This document shows positions 8,042-14,530 of a DNA stretch of 18,420 bases, piece after piece. The stretch is taken from assembly GCA_002471195.1 (NCBI GenBank), contig DKPN01000016.1, positions 1 to 18,420 of the forward strand. Direction: 5' to 3'. The first letter of the stretch is position 1, and every line of letters begins with the position of its first letter. This DNA is from Bacteroides sp. UBA7333. GTDB taxonomy: Bacteria; Bacteroidota; Bacteroidia; Bacteroidales; Bacteroidaceae. The notes under the pieces were generated by a model. The model was not told the origin of the DNA, made no database searches, and saw only the letters and a list, made by a program, of their open reading frames with translations. The position numbers were made by a program, and so were the translations under genes.

Positions 8042-8077
8042 AAAAAAGGCCGGAAACGTTTTTTGTTTCCGACCTTT
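8042..8077 (-). terminator. Rho-independent terminator of pgi
   Basis: Arms 8045-8057 and 8065-8077 pair over 13 positions around a 7-base loop. The one non-Watson-Crick pair is a U·G wobble in the minus-strand transcript. On that strand the stem is followed by six T (8047-8042). It starts 25 bases after the pgi stop and clearly ends the pgi transcript before the men operon. Confidence 0.85.
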
Positions 8078-8101
8078 CTAAATATTTGGTTCTATAATAA
8101 A

Positions 8102-9439
8102 TTATAGTCTTGCTTGAATGGCTTTCGAATCTTCTTCATAGCCAGGTTTGTTTAATAAAGCAAACATGTTCTTTTTGTAAGCTTCAACACCCGGTTGGTC
8201 GAATGGATTTACTCCCAATACATAACCACTGATGCCACAACCTATTTCAAAGAAATAAAGGAGCTCACCAATGCTTTGTTCATTTAATGAAGGAATCACA
8301 ATTCTTATATTGGGAACTCCACCATCTACATGTGCAAGTTGTGTACCCAATTCGGCCATTTTATTAACCTCGTCAACACGTTTGCCTGCTAAGTAATTTA
8401 AACCGTCAAGGTTAGCTTCGTCAGAAGGGACTTTTAATTCGTGGTTTACTTTATCTACCGAAATTACAGTTTCAAAAATAGTACGTTCGCCTTCTTGAAT
8501 CCATTGACCCATTGAGTGTAAATCTGTAGAAAAATCAACCGCAGCAGGGAAAATACCTTTATGTTCTTTGCCTTCTGATTCTCCATAAAGTTGTTTCCAC
8601 CATTCATTTACATAATGTAGTTTTGGGCAGAAGTTTACAAGAATTTCAATTTTCTTGCCCGATTCATACAATGCATTGCGAGTTGCCGCATAAATCGCTG
8701 CCGGATTTTCTTCAAATGGAGTGTTGATACCACATGCTTTTTCCATTGCTACAGCACCAGCGATTAACTTGTCAATATCAAATCCTGCGATAGCGATAGG
8801 CAATAAACCTACAGGAGTTAATACTGAAAAACGTCCGCCTACATTATCAGGAATAATGTATGATTTGTAACCTTCTTGATCGGCTGTAATACGAGCTGCA
8901 CCTTTAGTTGCATCTGTAATGGCTACTATTACTTTTTGAGCCATCTCTTTGCCACGTTGATCTTCGCATTGTTTTTTTAATAAGCGGAAAGCTAGAGCAG
9001 TTTCGGTAGTTGTACCTGATTTTGAGATATTAATTACACCGAATTTCTTATCTTTTAAGAATTCGGTCATTTCAAATAGGTAATCTTCGCTAATATTATG
9101 TCCTGCATAAATAATAACCGGAGCCGTTTTTTTGTCTTGCAACCATGTGAAGCTATTTGATAATGCTTCAATAACAGCACGTGCACCTAAATAGCTGCCA
9201 CCAATACCGGCTACAACTACAACTTCGCAATTATCACGTAGTACTTGAGCTGTATTTTTTATATCGTTTAGATCTTCTTGAGTAATCGAAGATGGTAAAT
9301 GCAACCATCCTAAGAAATCATTACCTTTACCTGATCCGTATTCTAATTTTTCTAAAGCATCTTTTACCTTTGGTTCGAAACCATTGATTGTTTCTTTCGA
9401 AACAAACTGTAATGTTTTTTCAATGTTTAAACTAATCAT
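8102..9439 (-). CDS. pgi: Glucose-6-phosphate isomerase
   Basis: Pgi interconverts glucose-6-phosphate and fructose-6-phosphate in the cytoplasm. The 445-residue length is that of the short bacterial form found in Bacteroidota and Firmicutes rather than the roughly 550-residue E. coli form. Visible motifs are VAGIGGSYLGARA (76-88), the phosphate-binding ISKSGTTTET (138-147), GGRFSVLTPVG (201-211) with Arg203, and YGESEGK (285-291) with the putative catalytic Glu288. Further on are LHSMGQ (308-313) and the C-terminal signature around VEAYKKNMF (418-426) with the catalytic Lys at 422. It is the last gene of the lysS–gpsA–pgi series, 56 bases after gpsA, and is followed by a strong terminator. 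Confidence 0.96.
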   Translation of the reverse strand: MISLNIEKTLQFVSKETINGFEPKVKDALEKLEYGSGKGNDFLGWLHLPSSITQEDLNDIKNTAQVLRDNCEVVVVAGIGGSYLGARAVIEALSNSFTWLQDKKTAPVIIYAGHNISEDYLFEMTEFLKDKKFGVINISKSGTTTETALAFRLLKKQCEDQRGKEMAQKVIVAITDATKGAARITADQEGYKSYIIPDNVGGRFSVLTPVGLLPIAIAGFDIDKLIAGAVAMEKACGINTPFEENPAAIYAATRNALYESGKKIEILVNFCPKLHYVNEWWKQLYGESEGKEHKGIFPAAVDFSTDLHSMGQWIQEGERTIFETVISVDKVNHELKVPSDEANLDGLNYLAGKRVDEVNKMAELGTQLAHVDGGVPNIRIVIPSLNEQSIGELLYFFEIGCGISGYVLGVNPFDQPGVEAYKKNMFALLNKPGYEEDSKAIQARL

Positions 9440-9452
9440 ATTATTTATTATG

Positions 9453-9468
9453 TTAAGGGTTTCCTTAA
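9453..9468. repeat. Short perfect palindrome upstream of pgi
   Basis: TTAAGG (9453-9458) and CCTTAA (9463-9468) form a perfect 6-base inverted repeat around the loop GTTT, in the 56-base gap between gpsA and pgi. It lies 14 bases ahead of the pgi start and could be an operator half-site pair or a leader hairpin, but it is short enough to be chance. Confidence 0.3.
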
Positions 9469-9476
9469 TATCAATT

Positions 9477-9503
9477 ATTACCTATCTGATATTACTTATC
9501 TGA
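9477..9503. repeat. 14-base-period tandem duplication across the gpsA stop
   Basis: Two 13-base copies (9477-9489 and 9491-9503) differ at one position (C or T at the sixth base). The second copy contains the gpsA stop codon (9496-9498). This looks like a small slippage duplication that lengthened the gpsA–pgi spacer. Confidence 0.45.
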
Positions 9504-10491
9504 ATGAATCTGTAAGTAGCTTAATCTCAATCATTGGAGATATACGTTCGTACAATATATTATAAACAGCATCTAAAATAGGCATGTTCACATGATGATG
9601 CTTATTAATTTCTTTTATACATTTCGTTCCGTAATAGCCTTCGGCAATCATTTCCATTTCTATCTGTGCACTTTTTACCGAGTAGCCTTTACCGATCATG
9701 GTACCGAAAGTTCTGTTTCTACTGAAATTTGAATATCCGGTCACTAATAAATCGCCTAGATATACCGATTCGTCAACATTACGATTTAACGGATGTACAG
9801 TGTCTAAGAAACGATTCATTTCTTGTATAGCATTTGAAATTAATACAGCTTGAAAATTGTCTCCATATTTTAATCCGCTACATATGCCTGCTGCTATGGC
9901 ATATACGTTCTTTAACACAGAACTATATTCTATACCAATAACATCATCGCTAATTGAAGTTTTTATAAACGAACTTCCCATGCGACGAGCAAATATACGT
10001 GCTTTGTCTTTATCGGGGCATGCCAAAGTCAAGTATGAAAGACGCTCTAAAGCAACTTCTTCAGCATGACAAGGTCCTGCTAAAACAGCTATATTCTCGG
10101 GTGGTACGCCGTATTCTTTCGTGAAATATTCAGATACAATTAAATTGTTATCTGGAACAATTCCTTTGATAGCGGTTATAATAAATTTGTCTTTAAGTTT
10201 TGTCTTAAGCTTTTTGAGATGTACTTTTAAATATGGCGAAGGGGTAGCAAACACTAATGTGTCTGACTCTTTCACAATGTCATTAATATTTGAATAAAAA
10301 GTAATACGCTTTATGTCAAATTTAACACCTGTGAGATAAGAAGGATTATGTCCTAAGCGTTTGAATTCAGCAATGCGATCATCGCGACGCATATACCAGT
10401 TAATACTATCTTCTTGCGCAAGAAACATTTTAGCAATAGCTGTTGCCCAGCTTCCACCACCTACTATCGCTATCTTACCGGGTAGTTTCAT
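9496..10491 (-). CDS. gpsA: NAD(P)-dependent glycerol-3-phosphate dehydrogenase GpsA
   Basis: GpsA reduces dihydroxyacetone phosphate to sn-glycerol-3-phosphate, the backbone for phospholipid synthesis. The 331-residue protein starts with a Rossmann fold, with the dinucleotide loop GGGSWATA at 11-18. Family motifs follow: FATPSPYL (81-88), AIKGI (107-111) with Lys109, LAGPCHAEE (137-145), and the helical-domain block IEYSSVLKNVYAIAAG (187-202) with the catalytic Lys194. GDLLVTGYSNFSRNR is at 246-260. The second glycine of the first loop is conserved, so the enzyme should be functional. It lies 85 bases after lysS, separated by a large hairpin, and 56 bases before pgi, so it may have its own promoter or depend on read-through. 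Confidence 0.95.
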   Translation of the reverse strand: MKLPGKIAIVGGGSWATAIAKMFLAQEDSINWYMRRDDRIAEFKRLGHNPSYLTGVKFDIKRITFYSNINDIVKESDTLVFATPSPYLKVHLKKLKTKLKDKFIITAIKGIVPDNNLIVSEYFTKEYGVPPENIAVLAGPCHAEEVALERLSYLTLACPDKDKARIFARRMGSSFIKTSISDDVIGIEYSSVLKNVYAIAAGICSGLKYGDNFQAVLISNAIQEMNRFLDTVHPLNRNVDESVYLGDLLVTGYSNFSRNRTFGTMIGKGYSVKSAQIEMEMIAEGYYGTKCIKEINKHHHVNMPILDAVYNILYERISPMIEIKLLTDSFR

Positions 10492-10509
10492 ATATCAATT
10501 ATTGAATAA

Positions 10510-10565
10510 GAAAAATAAAAACAAAGCAGACGACCAAAATAATGGCGACTTTGTTTTTATTTTTC
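10510..10565 (-). terminator. AT-rich 17-bp hairpin between lysS and gpsA, likely terminator or attenuator
   Basis: Arms 10510-10526 and 10549-10565 are perfectly complementary over 17 bases and enclose a 22-base loop. The distal arm on the minus strand, CTTTGTTTTTATTTTTC, is itself U-rich and can serve as the tract. It starts 12 bases after the lysS stop and ends 18 bases before the gpsA start. It probably ends or weakens lysS transcription. Because the stem is nearly all A/T, its strength as a terminator is uncertain. Confidence 0.6.
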
Positions 10566-10576
10566 ATTCTTTATTT

Positions 10577-12307
10577 TCATTTAATCTTTTCTATCCATTC
10601 AGTAACAGTTGCTACCGTTGGATTGGTTAACTCAAGTTTATACTTTTTATTGATACCACAAATGTCTTGATGTAGCTTTTGAGGATTAACTCCTTTCATG
10701 TCTTCAACTAAATTGTATCCGGCTTTTTGAATGACTTGAACCCATTCAGCATCGATACCTATTGCAGTATATTTATCAGTAGAATCTTTTTTAGTAACCT
10801 TTTCCGGACGCATTTGTGGGAAGAATAATACTTCTTGTATAGCTGTTTGTCCAGTCATAAGCATCACTAGTCTGTCCATACCAATACCCATACCAGATGT
10901 TGGAGGCATACCATATTCTAATGAACGAATAAAATCTTTATCGATAATCATTGCTTCGTCATCTCCCTTTTCGCTTAAGCGCATTTGCTCTTGGAAGCGT
11001 TCAAGTTGATCTATCGGATCGTTAAGTTCTGAGTATGCATTTGCTACCTCTTTACCATTAATCATCAACTCAAATCGTTCAGTTAATTCAGGATTATTAC
11101 GGTGACGTTTTGTAAGTGGTGACATCTCAATTGGATAGTCGGTAATGAATGTAGGTTGAATATAATTGCCTTCACAGAATTCACCAAAAATCTCATCGAT
11201 AAGTTTACCCTTACCCATGGTCTCATCCACTTCCATATTGAGTGTTTTGCAAATATCACGAATCTCATCTTCATTTTTACCATGTAAATCATGACCAGTA
11301 AATTCTTTGATAGAATCTAGCATTGTTACACGTTTAAAAGGAGCTTTCAGATTGATAATGTTATCACCTACCTTCACCTCAGTAGTTCCATTTACATCCA
11401 TGCTGATTTTTTCAATCATTTTTTCTGTAAATTCCATCATCCAATTGTAGTCTTTGTAAGCTACATAAATCTCCATACAAGTAAATTCTGGATTATGCGT
11501 ACGGTCCATACCTTCGTTTCGGAAGTTTTTAGAAAACTCATATACACCTTCAAATCCACCAACAATAAGACGTTTTAGATATAACTCGTTCGCAATACGT
11601 AGGTATAAAGGAATATCAAGTGCATTGTGATGAGTCATGAATGGACGAGCTGCAGCTCCACCTGCTATTGATTGAAGTATTGGTGTTTCAACCTCCATAT
11701 AATCTTTAGAGTTGAAATATTCGCGCATTGAGTTGTATACCTTTGTACGCTTGATAAAGATATCTTTGATACCTTCATTCACGGCAAGGTCTACATAGCG
11801 TTGACGATAGCGAAGTTCTGGATCTTCAAATGAATCGTATGCTACGCCATCTTTATATTTTACAATAGGAAGGGGTTTAATTGATTTTGCAAGGACAGTA
11901 AGTTTTTGTGCATGGATACTTACTTCGCCCATTTGGGTGCGGAAAACAAAACCTTCTATACCGATATAATCGCCTAAGTCTAAAAGACGTTTAAATACAG
12001 TATTATATAATTCTTTATCTTCACCTGGACAAATATCATCACGTGTAATGTATACTTGAATACGTCCTTTAGAATCTTGTAATTCGATAAAGGATGCTTT
12101 ACCCATTATACGACGACTCATAATACGACCGGCTAATGAAACCTGACGAGGAGGCTCTTGGTCTTCTTTGAATTCGTCTTTAATATCTGTCGAGTAAGCA
12201 TTAACAACATATTCGTCTGCTGGATATGGATCTATACCCATTGCACGGAGTTCATTTAGACTGTTACGTCTAATGATTTCCTGTTCACTAAGTTCTAATA
12301 GGTTCAT
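10577..12307 (-). CDS. lysS: Lysyl-tRNA synthetase (class II)
   Basis: LysS charges tRNA-Lys. The 576-residue protein has an N-terminal OB-fold anticodon-binding domain (about 55-145, beginning VSLAGRIMSRR) and a class II catalytic core. Motif 1 is around YMEVETPIL (203-211), motif 2 is FRNEGMDRTHNPEFT (262-276) and motif 3 is GMGIGMDRLVML (472-483). The core ends near residue 505, where E. coli LysS also ends. About 70 further residues follow (506-576), including GIDAEWVQVIQKAGY and WIEKIK, which look helical. This extension is, to my knowledge, usual in Bacteroidales LysS. A divergent MATE gene lies 114 bases upstream. Confidence 0.97.
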   Translation of the reverse strand: MNLLELSEQEIIRRNSLNELRAMGIDPYPADEYVVNAYSTDIKDEFKEDQEPPRQVSLAGRIMSRRIMGKASFIELQDSKGRIQVYITRDDICPGEDKELYNTVFKRLLDLGDYIGIEGFVFRTQMGEVSIHAQKLTVLAKSIKPLPIVKYKDGVAYDSFEDPELRYRQRYVDLAVNEGIKDIFIKRTKVYNSMREYFNSKDYMEVETPILQSIAGGAAARPFMTHHNALDIPLYLRIANELYLKRLIVGGFEGVYEFSKNFRNEGMDRTHNPEFTCMEIYVAYKDYNWMMEFTEKMIEKISMDVNGTTEVKVGDNIINLKAPFKRVTMLDSIKEFTGHDLHGKNEDEIRDICKTLNMEVDETMGKGKLIDEIFGEFCEGNYIQPTFITDYPIEMSPLTKRHRNNPELTERFELMINGKEVANAYSELNDPIDQLERFQEQMRLSEKGDDEAMIIDKDFIRSLEYGMPPTSGMGIGMDRLVMLMTGQTAIQEVLFFPQMRPEKVTKKDSTDKYTAIGIDAEWVQVIQKAGYNLVEDMKGVNPQKLHQDICGINKKYKLELTNPTVATVTEWIEKIK

Positions 12308-12337
12308 TACTTAATATATTAACTCAATATTTGGAAA

Positions 12338-12345
12338 CAAAAGTA
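12338..12345 (-). promoter_or_regulatory. Putative -7 box of the lysS promoter
   Basis: On the minus strand the sequence reads TACTTTTG, a full match to TAnnTTTG, 31 bases ahead of the lysS ATG. No good -33 TTTG is seen at the usual spacing. It is divergent from the MATE promoter in the same 114-base gap. Confidence 0.4.
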
Positions 12346-12394
12346 CGAAACATTTTTAATATAGCATTACTTTTCTCTTTAAATAAAGATTGAC

Positions 12395-12402
12395 TATCTT
12401 TG
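12395..12402 (+). promoter_or_regulatory. Putative -7 box of the MATE-gene promoter
   Basis: TATCTTTG fully matches the Bacteroidetes -7 consensus. TTTT at 12371-12374, with a 20-base spacer, may be the -33 element (consensus TTTG). The box ends 19 bases before the MATE ATG, which implies a very short leader. Confidence 0.5.
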
Positions 12403-12421
12403 CATTTTATATAAAATAAGG

Positions 12422-13786
12422 ATGACGACAGAATATGTACCCTCAGAATTAGGGACTCAAAAGATTGGGAAACTACTACTTAAATATGCTATACCGGCTA
12501 TTATAGCTATGACAGCAGCTTCTTTGTATAATTTAATTGATAGTATCTTTATTGGTCAAGGGGTAGGTGCATTGGCGATATCAGGATTAGCGTTAACTTT
12601 TCCTTTAATGAATTTAGCCGCAGCGTTTGGTTCTCTTGTTGGAGTAGGGGCCGCTACGTTGGTATCGGTCAAACTAGGTCAGAAAGATTACGATACAGCC
12701 CAGCGCATATTGGGCAATGTTTTAGTGCTTAATATTATCATCGGTTTTTTATTTTCTGTAGTTTCTCTTGTTTTTTTGGACCCTATTCTTTATTTTTTTG
12801 GTGGGAGCGATAGTACGGTAGGATATGCTAGAGAATACATGCAAATTATTCTGATAGGTAATATTATCACACATATTTATTTAGGGCTAAATGCTATGCT
12901 TCGTTCTTCCGGACATCCTAAAAGAGCGATGTATGCTACTATAGCAACCGTAATAATAAATGCGGTATTAGATCCGATTTTTATTTTTGTATTTGAATGG
13001 GGAATAAGAGGAGCTGCTATCGCAACGATTATTGCTCAGACATTGGCGTTGATGTGGCAGTTCAAATTGTTCAGTAATAAAAGTGAATTACTTCATTTTC
13101 ATCGTGGAATCTTTAAGTTGAAAAAAGCGATAGTGCTAGATTCCTTGGCCATTGGAATGTCGCCTTTTTTAATGAATTTAGCTTCTTGTTTTGTTGTGAT
13201 TTTAATCAATCAAGGCTTGCAAAAGCATGGTGGAGACTTAGCGATTGGTGCATATGGTATAGTTAATCGAATTGTTTTCGTTATTGTTATGATTGTTTTT
13301 GGTTTAAATCAAGGTATGCAGCCTATAGCCGGATATAATTATGGGGCAAGACACTTTGATCGATTAATTAAGGTCTTGAAACTTACTATTATTGTTGCAA
13401 CCATTTTTGCAATCATCGGCTTTTTGTTAGGTATGTTTTGTCCACGCCAAATTGTTTCAATTTTTACTAAAGATGAAAAATTAATAGATTTGGCTTCCGA
13501 AGGGTTTCGAATCGTTGTTTTGGTTTTCCCTATAGTCGGTTTTCAAGTTGTTACTTCCAATTTCTTTCAGAGTATTGGTATGCCATTAAAGGCTATCTTT
13601 TTATCGTTGACAAGACAAGTTCTATTTCTGATACCTCTGTTAGTTATTTTGCCTAAATATTATGGGTCTACCGGTGTTTGGATGAGTATGCCAATAGCCG
13701 ATTTTATTGCTAGTATAGTATCGTTTTGTATGCTGTTATGGCAGTTGAAGAAATTTAAGAATGCTTCCCAGATACAAGAAATCTAA
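12422..13786 (+). CDS. MATE-family multidrug/cation efflux transporter
   Basis: This inner-membrane antiporter exports drugs or metabolites in exchange for Na+ or H+. The 454-residue protein has about 12 hydrophobic segments arranged as two six-helix MatE repeats, joined near residues 215-240 by a hydrophilic loop with several lysines. Signature segments of the MepA/DinF-like branch are NLIDSIFIGQGVG (37-49), AMLRSSGHPKRAMYA (158-172), LDPIFIF (183-189) and GLNQGMQPIAGYNYGAR (294-310). The substrate cannot be told from sequence. It has its own probable promoter, is divergent from lysS, and is followed 62 bases later by a cytidylate-kinase-like gene on the same strand. Confidence 0.93.
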   Translation: MTTEYVPSELGTQKIGKLLLKYAIPAIIAMTAASLYNLIDSIFIGQGVGALAISGLALTFPLMNLAAAFGSLVGVGAATLVSVKLGQKDYDTAQRILGNVLVLNIIIGFLFSVVSLVFLDPILYFFGGSDSTVGYAREYMQIILIGNIITHIYLGLNAMLRSSGHPKRAMYATIATVIINAVLDPIFIFVFEWGIRGAAIATIIAQTLALMWQFKLFSNKSELLHFHRGIFKLKKAIVLDSLAIGMSPFLMNLASCFVVILINQGLQKHGGDLAIGAYGIVNRIVFVIVMIVFGLNQGMQPIAGYNYGARHFDRLIKVLKLTIIVATIFAIIGFLLGMFCPRQIVSIFTKDEKLIDLASEGFRIVVLVFPIVGFQVVTSNFFQSIGMPLKAIFLSLTRQVLFLIPLLVILPKYYGSTGVWMSMPIADFIASIVSFCMLLWQLKKFKNASQIQEI

Positions 13787-13794
13787 TTCGATAG

Positions 13795-13824
13795 TTGATA
13801 TTTACTGAAAAATAATTAAGTTTG
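13795..13824 (+). promoter_or_regulatory. Putative promoter of the cytidylate-kinase-like gene
   Basis: TTG at 13795-13797 and TAAGTTTG at 13817-13824 (full match to TAnnTTTG) are separated by 19 bases, the spacing expected of a Bacteroidetes promoter. The -7 box ends 24 bases before the ATG at 13849. The gene could therefore be transcribed on its own as well as with the MATE gene. Confidence 0.42.
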
Positions 13825-13848
13825 TTTATCAATAAAATCTAAGATGTT

Positions 13849-14478
13849 ATGGAAAATAATCTCATTATTAATATAGGCCGCCAACTAGGAAGTGGAGGAC
13901 GTGAAATAGGCGAGAAATTAGCAAACCGTTTGAATGTTCGTTTTTATGATAAAGAATTAATAGAGTTAGCCTCTAAGCGAAGTGGATTGTGTACTGATTT
14001 CTTTGAAAAAGCCGATGAAAAACCATCGCAAGGCATTATAGGGAACTTTTTGGGGATGGGTTTTCCATTTATAAACGAGGGAGCTGTTTCATCATTGAAC
14101 TGCTTAAACAATGATTCTCTTTTTAAAATTCAGAGTGATGTAATACGCCAATTGGCAAAAACCGATTCATGCATATTTGTAGGACGTTGTTCGGATTATA
14201 TATTGCGAGAGCATATTAATTGTATAAATATATTCATAACAGCCAATCATGAAGACAGAATTAATAGAGTTCAACAACTATATTCTATTTCCGAAAGTGA
14301 AGCTGAAAATAAAATAGAACAGTCAGATAAGAAGCGTGCTAATTATTATAATTATTATAGTTATAAAGCATGGGGGATGGCCTCCTCTTATCATTTATGT
14401 ATTAATAGTTCTGTGCTGGGTATAGATGGTACAATAGAGTTTATCGAAGATTTTATTCAACGTCGCACCGCAAAATAG
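13849..14478 (+). CDS. Cytidylate-kinase-like protein (Cytidylate_kin2 type)
   Basis: This 209-residue protein resembles the cytidylate-kinase-like family of P-loop NTPases (Pfam Cytidylate_kin2), whose function is not well established. The N-terminus has a beta strand, then GRQLGSGGREIGEKLA (10-25) and VRFYDKELIELAS (30-42), as expected for the family. The usual Walker A lysine is absent: the loop reads GSGGRE rather than GSGKGT. Later family features are FVGRCSDYIL (110-119), a hydrophobic strand INIFITAN (126-133), and a lid-like segment DKKRANYYNYYS (160-171) with basic residues. True CMP kinase is normally encoded elsewhere, so this is probably a paralogue. It follows a MATE gene by 62 bases and ends at a bidirectional terminator shared with uvrB. 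Confidence 0.82.
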   Translation: MENNLIINIGRQLGSGGREIGEKLANRLNVRFYDKELIELASKRSGLCTDFFEKADEKPSQGIIGNFLGMGFPFINEGAVSSLNCLNNDSLFKIQSDVIRQLAKTDSCIFVGRCSDYILREHINCINIFITANHEDRINRVQQLYSISESEAENKIEQSDKKRANYYNYYSYKAWGMASSYHLCINSSVLGIDGTIEFIEDFIQRRTAK

Positions 14479-14483
14479 ATCAT

Positions 14484-14530
14484 TAATAAAAGAGAAATGG
14501 GGTTGTGTTAACCCCATTTCTCTTTTATTA
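14484..14530. terminator. Bidirectional terminator overlapping the uvrB 3' end
   Basis: Arms 14484-14504 and 14510-14530 are perfectly complementary over 21 bases, with a 5-base loop (14505-14509). The G/C-bearing core (AAATGGGGTT and its partner) sits near the loop, and the outer arm supplies TTTTATTA as the U-rich tract on both strands, so it should stop transcripts from either side. It starts 5 bases after the upstream plus-strand gene. It also covers the last uvrB codons (IKEKWG), and the uvrB stop codon falls in the loop and first arm base. Confidence 0.88.

Larger units (their letters stand above)
7791..8101. other. Intergenic region between pgi and the men operon
   Basis: This 311-base gap separates two minus-strand transcription units. 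The right end holds the pgi terminator (8042-8077) and the left end the putative men promoter (7819-7826). The roughly 210 bases in between are AT-rich. The longest small frame I noticed is 20 codons on the plus strand (7859-7921), with no supporting signal. I see no RNA gene or repeat there. Confidence 0.6.
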
